64,000 nucleotides of DNA from Gemella morbillorum (GCF_900476045.1 NZ_LS483440.1:620001-684000), one strand, 5' to 3'. Counted from the first letter of the stretch, positions 14,699 through 24,169 are shown. Notes: generated from the sequence alone by a model not told the origin. Translations and numbers: made by a program.

Positions 14699-16672
14699 AT
14701 GCAGCATTTAAGTATAGATATAGAAACTCGAAGCAGCGTCAATATTGCCAAGAGTGGGGCCTATAAATATGCCCAGTCAGATGACTTTGAAATATTAATG
14801 TTCTCCTATAAGCTTAATGATTTGCCAGTACAATTAGTGGATTTAAAACAAGGTGAGAAGATCCCCCCTTATATAGTAGGATTGCTTGATGATGAAAATT
14901 GTATTAAGCACGCATATAATGCTGCTTTTGAATGGTTTTGCTTAAATCAAGCAGGATATGAAACCAACATATCTCAGTGGAGATGCACTATGGTGCATGC
15001 TACGTATTTAGGGCTTCCTGCAGGATTAAGCATGACTGGTAATGCAATAGGGATTGCTGATGATAAAAAGAAATTAACAACTGGAAGCAGGTTGATTCAA
15101 TACTTTTCTGTTCCATGTAAGCCAACAAAGACTAATGGTGGTAGAACGTGGAACGACCCACATCATGATTTAGATAAGTGGAAATTATACTGTGAATACA
15201 ACATGCAAGACGTCGAGGCAGAATATACAATTTACCAGCATTTAAAAGCTTTTGAAGTTCCATCAAAAGAACAAAGACTTTGGGAAATGGATATTTTAAT
15301 GAACTCTAAAGGAGTTAAGATTGATAAGGCGTTAGTTGAATCTATTTTAAAAATTGATGCTGAAAGCACAGAGAAATTAACAGAAGAAGCTTATCAAATT
15401 ACAGAACTTGAAAATCCTAACAGTATTTCACAACTTAAATCTTGGGTAGAAAGTCAGCTTGATGAAGATTTACCTGGTTTAACAAAAGATGTTATTTCCA
15501 ATTTACTTTCTAGAGATAATTTGCCTTTAAAAGTTAAAAGAGTGTTAGAAATTAGACAGCAACTTGGTAAAACTAGTGTAAGTAAATATTCTGCTATGGA
15601 AAATGCAATGTGTGAAGATGATAGAGTTCGAGGATTATTGCAGTTTTACGGGGCAAACAGGACTGGCCGTTGGGCCGGCCGACTTGTTCAAGTTCAGAAC
15701 TTACCTAGAAATTACATAAGCACACTAGACACTGCTAGAGAGCTTGCAAAATTAGGAAATTTTGAGGGGCTTAAAATTCTTTATAATAACGTTCCTGATA
15801 CACTTAGTCAGTTAGTAAGAACAGCTTTTATAACAAGTAAAGATAAGTTTATAATAAGTGATTTTAGTGCTATTGAAGCACGGGTAATTGCTTGGCTTGC
15901 TGGTGAAGAGTGGGTTAACGAAGTATTCGCAACTCACGGAAAAATCTATGAAGCAACAGCAAGTCAAATGTTTAATGTTCCGATTGATAAGATTAAAAAA
16001 GGTAATCCTGAATATGAACTTAGACAGCGTGGGAAAGTAGCAACTTTAGCATTAGGATATCAAGGCGGAGAGTCAGCTTTAATAGCAATGGGGGCTGACA
16101 GAATGGGGCTATCTGATGACGAACTTACGGATATTAAAGTTCGTTGGAGAGAAGCTAACAAGAACATTGTTCGCTTGTGGTATGCCGTCGGAGATGCTGT
16201 AATTCAAGCTATGAACGGCAACGGCACTCAATATGTAAGAGGGTTAGAGATCCAACGTGAATGGGATATGATGTACGGTTTAGATTTTATAACAATTAAA
16301 CTGCCAAGTGATCGGAAATTGTATTATCCAAAACCATTCTTACAGACTAATCAATTTGGAAAAGATGCACTCCATTATTATGGGGTCAACCAAACAACTA
16401 AAAAATGGGAAGTCAACTCTACTTACGGAGGTAAGCTTGTCGAGAACATAGTGCAAGCAATAGCTAGAGATTGTTTGGCAGAAACATTATTAAGATTGTA
16501 CGAGAAAAATTATGACGTTGTAATGCACATCCACGACGAAGTGGTTATTGATGCTTACGACGATGAAAAACTAGAAGATGTAAATAATATTTTAGCCGAG
16601 CCAATTAATTGGGCTCCAGGATTAATATTAAAAGGCGCTGGATTTGAGACTAAATATTATATGAAAGATTAA
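14699..16672 (+). CDS. Phage family A DNA polymerase with 3'-5' exonuclease domain
   Basis: A 657-residue DNA polymerase. The exonuclease domain opens with LSIDIETRSS (DxE) and ends around YNMQDVEAEYTIY. The polymerase domain has motif A (IISDFSAIEARVIAW), motif B (RQRGKVATLALGYQGG) and motif C (HIHDEVVIDA). All catalytic aspartates are seen. It should replicate the phage genome with the primase-helicase downstream. The ATG is preceded by AGGAGG. Confidence 0.94.
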   Translation: MQHLSIDIETRSSVNIAKSGAYKYAQSDDFEILMFSYKLNDLPVQLVDLKQGEKIPPYIVGLLDDENCIKHAYNAAFEWFCLNQAGYETNISQWRCTMVHATYLGLPAGLSMTGNAIGIADDKKKLTTGSRLIQYFSVPCKPTKTNGGRTWNDPHHDLDKWKLYCEYNMQDVEAEYTIYQHLKAFEVPSKEQRLWEMDILMNSKGVKIDKALVESILKIDAESTEKLTEEAYQITELENPNSISQLKSWVESQLDEDLPGLTKDVISNLLSRDNLPLKVKRVLEIRQQLGKTSVSKYSAMENAMCEDDRVRGLLQFYGANRTGRWAGRLVQVQNLPRNYISTLDTARELAKLGNFEGLKILYNNVPDTLSQLVRTAFITSKDKFIISDFSAIEARVIAWLAGEEWVNEVFATHGKIYEATASQMFNVPIDKIKKGNPEYELRQRGKVATLALGYQGGESALIAMGADRMGLSDDELTDIKVRWREANKNIVRLWYAVGDAVIQAMNGNGTQYVRGLEIQREWDMMYGLDFITIKLPSDRKLYYPKPFLQTNQFGKDALHYYGVNQTTKKWEVNSTYGGKLVENIVQAIARDCLAETLLRLYEKNYDVVMHIHDEVVIDAYDDEKLEDVNNILAEPINWAPGLILKGAGFETKYYMKD

Positions 16673-16688
16673 GAAAGGAGGTTAAAAA

Positions 16689-17387
16689 GTGCAAGCAAAT
16701 AGATTATTAGGAATTGCAAAAGCAAATCACAGAAAAGCGACTGTTTGGCAAAATACAGACATTAGCTGGCTTGATTTTGTAGAAACTTTAAAATCTCCGG
16801 TTAGAACACAAGAGAAATATGAGGAATTTCTCAAACTTAAAAAATCAGAACAAGATGAGTTAAAAGATGTTGGGGGCTTCACTGGGGCTAAGCTTTTAGA
16901 TGGCCGAAGAAAAGCAACGAACATAATCAGTCGTGATGTTGTCTGTTTGGATTTAGATAACATTCAACCAAATATGACGGACGATATTTTAAAAAGAGTT
17001 GGTTCGCTTGGGTGTACAGCGGTTGTTTATTCAACTAGAAAACACAGCAATTATACACCTAGACTCAGGGTTCTTATTCCACTTGATGAGAGTTGTTCTC
17101 CAGATGAGTATGAACCGATTGCTAGAAAATTAGGTAGCTTGTTAGGAATTGAAAATTGTGACCCGACTACTTTCGAGGTTAACCGATTTATGTATTATCC
17201 CTCATGTTCGGTGGATAGTGATTTTATTTATCAATTTTACCCAGGTCAATTTTGCAGCCGCAAAGGCATACTTAACATGTATGATGATTGGACTGACATT
17301 AATACCTGGCCACATGTACCAGGACAAGACACCAGACAAAAACAACTTTTAGCTAGACAACAAGACCCTCTACTAAAAATGGTTTAG
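16689..17387 (+). CDS. Primase-helicase (VapE type), N-terminal primase fragment
   Basis: 232 residues in this frame. VCLDLDNIQPNMTDDI, AVVYSTRKHSNYTPRLRVLIPLDE and TTFEVNRFMYYPS are the prim-pol-like N-terminal domain found at the front of VapE/D5-type phage helicases. Translation stops at TAG 17385-17387, eight bases after the run of five A at 17375-17379. The reading frame continues without loss in the -1 frame right after that run, so this and the next entry were one gene of about 800 codons. Start GTG at 16689 with AAAGGAGG upstream. Confidence 0.85.
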   Translation: MQANRLLGIAKANHRKATVWQNTDISWLDFVETLKSPVRTQEKYEEFLKLKKSEQDELKDVGGFTGAKLLDGRRKATNIISRDVVCLDLDNIQPNMTDDILKRVGSLGCTAVVYSTRKHSNYTPRLRVLIPLDESCSPDEYEPIARKLGSLLGIENCDPTTFEVNRFMYYPSCSVDSDFIYQFYPGQFCSRKGILNMYDDWTDINTWPHVPGQDTRQKQLLARQQDPLLKMV

Positions 17388-19090
17388 TTGGTTCATTTTG
17401 TAAAGTTTACGATATTACATCTGCAATACAAACGTTTATTCCTGCTTTGTATGAATCAACGGCCACTCCTGATAGATACACTTTCACGGGCGGAACAACA
17501 TCTGGCGGTGCTGTGATTTATGATAATAAATTCTTATATTCTCATCACGCGACGGATCCATGTTGTGGCCAACTTGTTAACTCGTTTGACCTAATAAGAA
17601 TACACAAGTTTAGCAATTTAGATGATAACGTAAAAGACGGTACACCAGTAAGCAAATATCCATCATATACAGCAATGAAAAAACTAGCTCTTGAAGATGC
17701 TAATGTAGCAGTTTTGATGAATAGTGAAATGGTGGCCAACGCTAAAGATATATTTAATGTAGTTGGTGAAGAAACCTCTAAAGATGACGAATTAGACTGG
17801 CTTTCTCAACTAGAAAGAAGTGAAGAAGGTAAAATTCAAAAAACTATAAATAACATAGTATTAATCTTGGAACATGATCCAAATTTAAAAGGGAAAATTG
17901 CCATAGACACATTCAGTAACAGAGGCTTAGTTTTTGGCAAGCTTCCGTGGGATAAGCATTACGACGCAAGCAAAGACCACAGGGACTGGTCAGAGGTGGA
18001 CGATGCATCTTTTTCAAGATATTTGGAAAGTGTCTATAAAATAACAGGTCAAGATAAGCAAGACAAGGCACTTTTAATAGTCAGTGATAGCAACAGAATT
18101 AATTATGTGGAACAATATCTAACCAATTTAAAATGGGATGGTGTACCAAGAATAGACACCTTACTAATAGATTATTTTGGGGCGGAAGACAACGCATTTA
18201 CAAGAGAAGCTATTCGAAAAAGTTTAGTCGCTGCGGTAGCAAGAGCCATTATTGGTGGAGTTAAATTTGACGTTATGACAATTCTTGCTGGTCCTCAAGG
18301 AGTTGGGAAAAGTACATTCTTTTCTATATTAGGCAAAGAGTGGTTTAACGACAGCTTACAAACTTTCGAAGGTAAAGAGGCTTCTGAACTTATCCAAGGA
18401 AGCTGGATTGTCGAGGTAGGAGAACTTACCGCAATGAACAGGCATGATACTAATGCAATTAAGCAATTCTTGAGTAAAAGAGAAGATATATACAGGGAAG
18501 CGTATGGAAGACGTACAAGCAAGTATCCCAGAAGATGTGTTTTCTATGGTACGTCAAATGATGATGAATTTTTAAAAGATCCAACTGGAAATAGACGTTT
18601 TTGGCCTATTGATATTTGCTTAGGTGATATTAAAAAAAGTGTTTGGGAGGATTTACCAAAAGAGGTTGACCAGGTATGGGCCGAAGCATATACCCTGTTT
18701 GTAATGGGTGAAAGCTTGCAACTTAGTAAGGCGGCCGAAGAGTTGGCCAATATTGCACGGGAACATCATAAAGAGTCTAACGCGAAAGAAGGCTTGATAC
18801 GTGATTACCTTGATAAACCTATTACTGAGAACTGGTATTCTCTTGATAAGGGTGCAAGATTACAGATTTTATCAGGTAAATTTGATAATGATGCACCAGT
18901 AGTTTACAGGCAAAAAGTTTGTGCAGTTGAAGTTTATGAAGAATGCCTAAAAGGTGATTTACGATTCATGAAAAGAAGTGATGCAAAAGAGATAAACCAA
19001 ATAATTAGTAATATAGTTGGGTGGATTAAGGAAGAAAAATCATCACGTTTTGGAGTTTACGGTCCTCAAAAAGGATTTAAAAGAGTGTAA
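17378..19090 (+). pseudogene. Primase-helicase (VapE type), C-terminal helicase fragment
   Basis: Open in the -1 frame relative to the primase fragment, beginning NGLVGSFCKVYDI at 17378, a typical join point in intact homologs. The D5/VapE helicase domain follows: Walker A GPQGVGKSTFF, DSLQTFEGKEASELIQGSWIVEVGEL, then RRTSKYPRRCVFYGTSND and DPTGNRRFWPI. The first in-frame start-like codon is a TTG at 17447 without an RBS, so separate translation is doubtful. One extra A in the run at 17375-17379 would restore a single ORF (DPLLKNGLVGSFC). Real mutation, sequencing error or slippage cannot be told apart here. Confidence 0.8.
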
Positions 19091-19431
19091 CTTTGGGCGT
19101 AACTTTGGTGTAACTTTCAAAAATCAAAGTTACATATCTAAAAATCAAGTGTAACTTTGGTGTAACTTTCAAAAAATATAAAACATTATTATATCAATGT
19201 TTATCCATACCAAGTGTAACTTTAAAAGTAGAAAGTTACACCTAAAGTTACACCTCATAAACGTTGATATAATAACTCTAATTAATATTTTATATATACT
19301 TTTGTAACTTTAAATACTATATATAATATAAAAATAAAGGAAATATAGAAATTATAGAAATAAATAAATCTATAAATTCTATAAATTCTATGTTTTATAT
19401 AATGTATAGGAAAAATAAAGTTACAAGTTAC
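19087..19431. repeat. GTAACTTT iteron array, candidate phage replication origin
   Basis: Eleven exact GTAACTTT octamers in 345 bp: plus orientation at 19087, 19099, 19110, 19151, 19162, 19216 and 19304; minus orientation at 19126, 19232, 19244 and 19417, with a further 7-base copy at 19425. Several sit 11-12 bp apart, one helical turn. The region (19091-19476) has no gene, is very AT-rich, and also holds a CTATAAATT tandem repeat near 19371-19392. It lies directly after the helicase gene. Confidence 0.7.
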
Positions 19432-19476
19432 AAATTTAAAAAATCTGAAATTGATGATTAGGTTGAATAAAGATAA

Positions 19477-19758
19477 ATGATAGAAAAGCAAATTGAAAAA
19501 TATTTAACAAAGAAAATTAAAGACTTAAAAGGTTTGTGTTTGAAATTTGAGTCACCTGGATATACGGGTGTACCAGATAGGATTATTATTTTAAAAAATA
19601 AACCCGTTGCTTTTGTTGAATTGAAAAGACCTATAGGTGGTAGATATTCAGCAAGGCAAAAATTAGTAGAGAGAGATTTTAATAGGTTAGGTCAAAAAGT
19701 TTATAAAGTAAAAAATAAAGAAGAGGTAGATAAGTTAGTAGAGGAGTTGATAAAGTGA
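19477..19758 (+). CDS. VRR-NUC domain nuclease
   Basis: 93 residues covering a single VRR-NUC fold: GLCLKFESPGYTGVPDRIIILKNKPVAFVELKRPIGGRYSARQKLVERDF, with catalytic D and E-x-K. Stand-alone VRR-NUC proteins of phages cleave branched or Holliday DNA. The gene overlaps the SNF2 helicase start, a common phage pairing. The RBS is weak. Confidence 0.88.
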   Translation: MIEKQIEKYLTKKIKDLKGLCLKFESPGYTGVPDRIIILKNKPVAFVELKRPIGGRYSARQKLVERDFNRLGQKVYKVKNKEEVDKLVEELIK

Positions 19759-21146
19759 AAGATTTTATTCCACATAAATATCAATTAACGGCAATTAATC
19801 ATGTAATCAATGTTCCTAAGTGCGGATTATTTCTTGATATGGGGTTGGGAAAAACAGTATCAACCTTAACAGCAATTAAAGAATTAAAATACAATAGGTT
19901 TCAAGTTAACAAAGTGTTGATTATTGCACCGAAAAAAGTGGCAGAGGGAACATGGTCGAAAGAAAAAGATAAGTGGAGTCATACAAAAGATTTCAGAGTA
20001 AGTCTAGTATTAGGAAGTCAACAAAAGAGGATTAAAGCTTTAAGTGTAAGTGCCGATATATATATTATCAATCGTGAAAACATTCCATGGTTAGTAGATT
20101 ATCTGAGGAATGATTGGTATTTCGATACGGTTGTGATTGATGAAAGCAGTAGTTTTAAAAATAGTCAAAGTAAGAGATTTAAAGCTTTGAAAATGGTGCT
20201 ACCTAAGATTAATAGGTTGATAGAGTTAACAGGAACACCAAGTCCTAATGGAGTTGAAGATTTGTGGGCCCAAATATATTTACTTGATCAAGGAGAGAGA
20301 TTAGAGAAATATATCACTCATTTTAGAAATAGATATATGGAGCCAAACAATAGGAATAGGAGTCAAATTTTTGATTATAAAGTTAAAGAAGGAGTCTACG
20401 ACCACATTATTAATAAGATTTCAGATATTTGTATAAGCATGAAAACAGAGGATTATTTAGAACTTCCAGACTTATCTTATAATGAAATTCCAGTTATTTT
20501 AAGTGACAAAGCTAGAAAAGATTATGACAAAATGGAAAGAGATTTTGTCCTGGAGATTGAAGATGCAGCAGAAGAAATAACAGCAGTCAATGCAGCAGCC
20601 TTATCTAATAAGCTATTACAAATCAGTAATGGGGCTGTCTATGATAGTTCAGGAGTGTACACCGAAGTTCACAACGCAAAAATCGATTCTTTTCTTGAGT
20701 TGGTAGAAAGTTTGCAAGGCCGAAGTTTATTAGTTTTTTACAACTTTCAACACGACAAAGAACGAATTAAGAAAGCGTTAGAGAAAAGCAATTTAGTAGT
20801 TCGAGAACTTAAGACGGTTCAAGATGAGGATGATTGGAATGCAAGAAAGATTGACATTTTACTAACTCATCCGGCAAGTGCAGCTTACGGACTTAATTTG
20901 CAAGAAGGCGGGAATCATGTTTGTTGGTTCGGTTTGACGTGGAATTTAGAACATTACCAACAAGCTAATAAGCGACTACATAGACAAGGCCAAAAGGAAA
21001 AAGTAATAATTCACCACTTAGTGACTCAGGGAACGAGAGATGAAGATGTAATGAGGGCCTTAGACAGCAAAGCAGATGTGCAAGAAGAGATTATGCAAAG
21101 CTTGAAAGCAAGAATTAAGAAAGTTAAAGAGGGGGTTAATAAATGA
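19755..21146 (+). CDS. SNF2-family DEAD/DEAH-box helicase
   Basis: A 463-residue SNF2-type ATPase. Q-motif HKYQLTAINHV, Walker A DMGLGKT, DESS box (VIDESSSFKN), ELTGTPSPNG (motif III), and C-terminal motifs HPASAAYGLNLQEGGNH and QANKRLHRQGQ (motif VI). It probably remodels protein-DNA or branched intermediates in phage replication together with the VRR-NUC protein. Start GTG at 19755 overlaps the upstream stop. Confidence 0.93.
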   Translation: MKDFIPHKYQLTAINHVINVPKCGLFLDMGLGKTVSTLTAIKELKYNRFQVNKVLIIAPKKVAEGTWSKEKDKWSHTKDFRVSLVLGSQQKRIKALSVSADIYIINRENIPWLVDYLRNDWYFDTVVIDESSSFKNSQSKRFKALKMVLPKINRLIELTGTPSPNGVEDLWAQIYLLDQGERLEKYITHFRNRYMEPNNRNRSQIFDYKVKEGVYDHIINKISDICISMKTEDYLELPDLSYNEIPVILSDKARKDYDKMERDFVLEIEDAAEEITAVNAAALSNKLLQISNGAVYDSSGVYTEVHNAKIDSFLELVESLQGRSLLVFYNFQHDKERIKKALEKSNLVVRELKTVQDEDDWNARKIDILLTHPASAAYGLNLQEGGNHVCWFGLTWNLEHYQQANKRLHRQGQKEKVIIHHLVTQGTRDEDVMRALDSKADVQEEIMQSLKARIKKVKEGVNK

Positions 21147-21328
21147 CCAACCTACAAAAAATAATGGATCAGATGAAAATAACTGATAAAGAATTACACA
21201 AAGTATCAGGAGTACATTTTAACGTGATTAAACTAATCAGAACTGGACAAAGGCTGAGTCCAAGATTTAAAACGTTGAAAAGGCTGGCAGATGTATTAGG
21301 ATGTAGTCCAAAGGATATAGGAGGTTAA
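21143..21328 (+). CDS. Small XRE-type HTH protein, 61 aa
   Basis: MTNLQKIMDQMKITDKELHKVSGVHF..., ending RLADVLGCSPKDIGG: one helix-turn-helix of the Cro/C1 class. Overlaps the SNF2 gene by 4 bp. Likely a local regulator. Confidence 0.75.
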   Translation: MTNLQKIMDQMKITDKELHKVSGVHFNVIKLIRTGQRLSPRFKTLKRLADVLGCSPKDIGG

Positions 21329-21333
21329 GGAGT

Positions 21334-21549
21334 ATGATAGGAAACAAAGAAAGAATAAGTTTATCACTATTCCTTTTTGGGGTATTGATAGGAACAATAC
21401 TTATGGCAAGTAACTCATTTGTTTTTAAAAAAGAAAATGAAGAACTAAAAATACAAAACCATAAATTAGAACAAAAACTATTGAAACTTTATGAAGAGCA
21501 AGCAGAACAAACAAAAAGAACAGCAGAGAGAAATGGAGTAGGGGGTTAG
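21334..21549 (+). CDS. Small membrane-anchored coiled-coil protein, 71 aa
   Basis: One N-terminal transmembrane segment (about residues 9-28, LSLFLFGVLIGTILMASNSF) followed by a Lys/Glu coiled coil (ENEELKIQNHKLEQKLLKLYEEQ). A spanin-like shape is not expected in Gram-positive phages; function unknown. Good RBS. Confidence 0.6.
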   Translation: MIGNKERISLSLFLFGVLIGTILMASNSFVFKKENEELKIQNHKLEQKLLKLYEEQAEQTKRTAERNGVGG

Positions 21550-21553
21550 GGTA

Positions 21554-21790
21554 ATGACAAAAAACAAACTATTAGATTTAAATAATCATTTATTCGAAGT
21601 CTTGGAGAGAATTAACGACGACGAGCTACAGGGTGAAAAACTACAAGAAGAAATGGCTAGAGCCAAGACTATAACTCAAATTGGAAATACTATAATCAGC
21701 AACGCAAGTTTGGCTTTAGAAGCTAAAAAATATAAAGATGAGTTTGGAAGGGGAACAACGTTACCGTTGATGATTGAAAATGGAAAATAG
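21554..21790 (+). CDS. Hypothetical phage protein, 78 aa
   Basis: MTKNKLLDLNNHLFEVLERINDDELQGEKLQEEMARAKTITQIGNTIISNASLALEAKKYKDE, a helical protein of a type common next to HNH genes in phages. No function assigned. It overlaps the following HNH gene by 11 bp. Confidence 0.7.
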   Translation: MTKNKLLDLNNHLFEVLERINDDELQGEKLQEEMARAKTITQIGNTIISNASLALEAKKYKDEFGRGTTLPLMIENGK

Positions 21791-22238
21791 TGGATGGTTT
21801 AAAAAAGGGTGTAAACCAAATGAGACAAGTTTTAAAAAAGGAAACATACCCTGGAATAAAGGTTTAAAAGGACTTACGGGAGCAAATAGAACTAGCTTCA
21901 AGAAAGGAAACTTACCTCATAATACAAGAGAAATGTATTCAGAGAGATTAAGCAAAGATGGATATATTGAAATAAAAGTGGGAAGAAATAAGTGGCTAGG
22001 TAAACACAGATATATCTGGGAACAGCACTATAAAAAGGAAGTTCCAAAAGGTAAAGTAATTATTTTTCTTGATGGAAATAATAGAAATTTTGATATAGAT
22101 AATTTAAAACTTATATCCAGAGGAGCATTATTAATTCTGAACAGGAGATATAGACATATCTTAAAAGATAAAGAATTAATGAGATCGTGTGTTGATTTGA
22201 GCGAATTAATATACACGTTAAGTAAGAAGAAAAAGTAG
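21780..22238 (+). CDS. HNH endonuclease
   Basis: 152 residues from the ATG at 21780 (a TTG six bases earlier is possible). N-terminal FKKGNIPWNKG repeats are NUMOD-like DNA-binding elements; KHRYIWEQHYKKEVPKGKVIIFLDGNNRNFDIDNLKLISR is the HNH core of a phage subfamily with Phe in place of the second His. It may be a homing or packaging-related nuclease. Confidence 0.85.
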   Translation: MENSGWFKKGCKPNETSFKKGNIPWNKGLKGLTGANRTSFKKGNLPHNTREMYSERLSKDGYIEIKVGRNKWLGKHRYIWEQHYKKEVPKGKVIIFLDGNNRNFDIDNLKLISRGALLILNRRYRHILKDKELMRSCVDLSELIYTLSKKKK

Positions 22239-22249
22239 GAGGGTAGGAA

Positions 22250-22648
22250 ATGAATGAAGTTAGAATAAAACTTTGGTTTAAAAATGGTGAATTTCTAGAA
22301 ACTTTAATTGATGCCGCTGATGTTATCGATATAAAGAAGGCTTGTGACAGGGTGCGGCAAGGAACAGTAAGAAACAAGGATTTAAAAATCACTGTTTCAA
22401 ATAAAACATTTTATGTCGATGATGTAGAAAAAGGGGTATATTGTCGCGATTATCCGTTTACAATACACGAACCATTATCAACTGTAAAGATTGAAGAAAG
22501 AAATGGGATAGAAGATGAATTTAATGATATAAAATATAAATTCGACGATTACATAACACGTATAGAAGAAAGATTTTTAATCGCAATGATAATGTTCACA
22601 TTAATAGTTTTAACATTAGTTGCAGCATGTCGAATTTTAGGAGGATAA
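22250..22648 (+). CDS. Phage protein with C-terminal transmembrane helix, 132 aa
   Basis: A soluble N-terminal domain (VRIKLWFKNGEFLETLIDAADVIDI...RNKDLKITVSNKTFYVDDVEKG) and a C-terminal membrane anchor (FLIAMIMFTLIVLTLVAACRIL). The N-terminal pattern resembles the small protein at 23033-23236. RBS AGGAGGG. Function unknown. Confidence 0.65.
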   Translation: MNEVRIKLWFKNGEFLETLIDAADVIDIKKACDRVRQGTVRNKDLKITVSNKTFYVDDVEKGVYCRDYPFTIHEPLSTVKIEERNGIEDEFNDIKYKFDDYITRIEERFLIAMIMFTLIVLTLVAACRILGG

Positions 22649-22652
22649 GAAA

Positions 22653-23036
22653 ATGTTACAGCCAAAAGTGTATATTAAAAAATTAGATTTAGTATTGCCA
22701 GTGGAAATTATTAATTTTCATGAAAAAACAGTTGAAGTTTATTTAAACGACAATGCAGACTATGTGCAGTTTGATTTTGATGAAGTGAGATTTTTAAAAA
22801 ACACTGGATATAAAGATAAAAACGGCAACTGTATCTGTGAATACGATATAGTCAAGTATCATGATGATGGAGAAGATGAAGATTTAAAAGGTAGTATCTT
22901 TATAGTAGTCAAAGAACAGTGTGGAACATCTTATTATTTAGAATATCACGGTTTTAATATGGCTAATCTAATAAATTCATATCAAGATATAACGGTCATA
23001 GGTAACATATGCGAAAGTGAGGAGTTGGTGGAGTGA
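22653..23036 (+). CDS. YopX-family phage protein
   Basis: 127 residues. FLKNTGYKDKNGNCICEYDIVKYHDDGED and, near the end, ITVIGNICESEEL are the YopX signature (TGxxDxNGxxIxEGDIV ... VIGNIxExPEL). Small beta-barrel proteins frequent in Gram-positive phages, role unknown. Confidence 0.85.
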   Translation: MLQPKVYIKKLDLVLPVEIINFHEKTVEVYLNDNADYVQFDFDEVRFLKNTGYKDKNGNCICEYDIVKYHDDGEDEDLKGSIFIVVKEQCGTSYYLEYHGFNMANLINSYQDITVIGNICESEELVE

Positions 23037-23236
23037 AGTATAAACTAATAATCAAGATGAAAAACGGAGAAGTTTTGGAGTTTCTAACGGACATAAGGTC
23101 TATTAATAGACTGAAACTTCGATATGGAATTAGAAACAAAAATTCAACCATTGAAATAGTAGGTCAACTTATTAAGATTAGTGAGATAGAGAATTATAAG
23201 TATGCGAAAGTTGATTTTGATGCGGGGATATTTTAG
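23033..23236 (+). CDS. Small phage protein, 67 aa
   Basis: KLIIKMKNGEVLEFLTDIRSINRLKLRYGIRNKNSTIEIVGQLIKISEIE: probably a small beta-rich domain distantly like the N-terminus of the 22250-22648 product. Start GTG overlapping the YopX gene by 4 bp. Confidence 0.6.
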   Translation: MKYKLIIKMKNGEVLEFLTDIRSINRLKLRYGIRNKNSTIEIVGQLIKISEIENYKYAKVDFDAGIF

Positions 23237-23247
23237 GAGGTATAAAA

Positions 23248-23760
23248 ATGAACAAAGAACAAAAGATACAAGAGTTAACTAAACGAATAGAAAATTCTCA
23301 AGCAGAGATAGACGAACTAAAGAAAGAGTTAGAGAAGTTACAAAAGAAACCTTATAAAATAAGTTATCCGAAAGATGGTGCAGAAGTGTATTACTTTGAC
23401 GATTACACAGGAGAGATAGAAAAAAGGTTATTTGATATAGACCATAGCTATGATAAATATTTATACGAAATAGGTCTATCTTTTCAAACAGAACAACAAG
23501 CCGAGTAATTCCTAAAAGAACAAACTTTAATTAAGAAGATAAAATGTTGGGCGAAAGAACAGCAGGGGGATTGGGAGTTTGATTTGGATGAAGACATTAC
23601 TAAATACGACATATATTATTCTGGAATAGAGAAGAAACTTAATATCTTTGCCGCCCACACTGTAACCGAGTTTAAAAAACTGCCTTATTTCAAATCAGAA
23701 GAAATAACCCAAGCTTGCATTGATGAATTTGGTGATGAAATTTTGGAGGTATTTTGCTAA
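23248..23760 (+). pseudogene. Phage protein gene interrupted by an in-frame TAA
   Basis: The first 86 codons (coiled coil IQELTKRIENSQAEIDELKKELEKLQKK, then YKISYPKDGAEVYYFDDYTGEIEKR...GLSFQTEQQAE) end at TAA 23506-23508. The same frame then stays open for 83 more codons: FLKEQTLIKKIKCWAKEQQGDWEF..., LPYFKSEEITQACIDEFGDEI, ending at TAA 23758-23760. The downstream part reads like the normal C-terminus of this protein class. It has no start or RBS of its own. A single-base nonsense change is the simplest explanation. Confidence 0.75.
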
Positions 23761-23903
23761 TGAAGATTTTAGATAAGATAGAAAAAAAATTAGAGCAAAT
23801 TGCAAACGGAATAGATACACACCCTAGAACAACATTTACATTTTTAGGTTTGTTAGTATTAATAGCGTTTATATTCTTTTTGCATAGTTTAAGTCGTTTG
23901 TAA
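23760..23903 (+). CDS. Small membrane protein, 47 aa
   Basis: MKILDKIEKKLEQIANGIDTHPRTTF then one C-terminal transmembrane helix (FLGLLVLIAFIFFLHSL). The ATG overlaps the stop of the preceding frame (TAATG) and an RBS-like TTGGAGG lies 9-10 bases upstream. Function unknown. Confidence 0.6.
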   Translation: MKILDKIEKKLEQIANGIDTHPRTTFTFLGLLVLIAFIFFLHSLSRL

Positions 23904-23917
23904 AAGGAGGACAAGTA

Positions 23918-24142
23918 ATGAAAATTGAGGATTTAAAAGAAGTTAACATTTTAACGCAATATATTAACGGCATAGATGATTTTATTGATACATACAATGA
24001 AAATTCAAAAAGTATTGCAATAGATAACGGAATTTGGAGTATGGGTATTAAAAAAGGTCAAGAACACGAAATAATAAACGCATTAGAGAAGATTAAAAGT
24101 AATTTAGCAGAACAACTAAAAGAGTTAGGAGTAGAAGTATGA
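23918..24142 (+). CDS. Hypothetical phage protein, 74 aa
   Basis: MKIEDLKEVNILTQYINGIDDFIDTYN..., helical ending KIKSNLAEQLKELGVEV. Strong RBS AAAGGAGG. Last small early gene before the late regulator. No family recognised. Confidence 0.65.
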   Translation: MKIEDLKEVNILTQYINGIDDFIDTYNENSKSIAIDNGIWSMGIKKGQEHEIINALEKIKSNLAEQLKELGVEV

Positions 24143-24169
24143 TTGTAGATTATGAAAAGGTAGGAAAAA

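Noticed and set aside
17371..17387. Programmed -1 frameshift in the primase-helicase gene
   Set aside because: A AAA ATG does not fit a canonical slippery heptamer and no clear stimulatory hairpin follows; an indel in the A run is simpler, though slippage is left open.
19282..19491. Minus-strand 69-codon frame in the iteron region
   Set aside because: Phe/Ile/Tyr-rich translation of AT-rich DNA, no RBS; overlaps repeats.
22028..22392. Minus-strand frames opposite the HNH and adjacent gene
   Set aside because: Antisense shadows lacking start signals, opposite well-supported genes.
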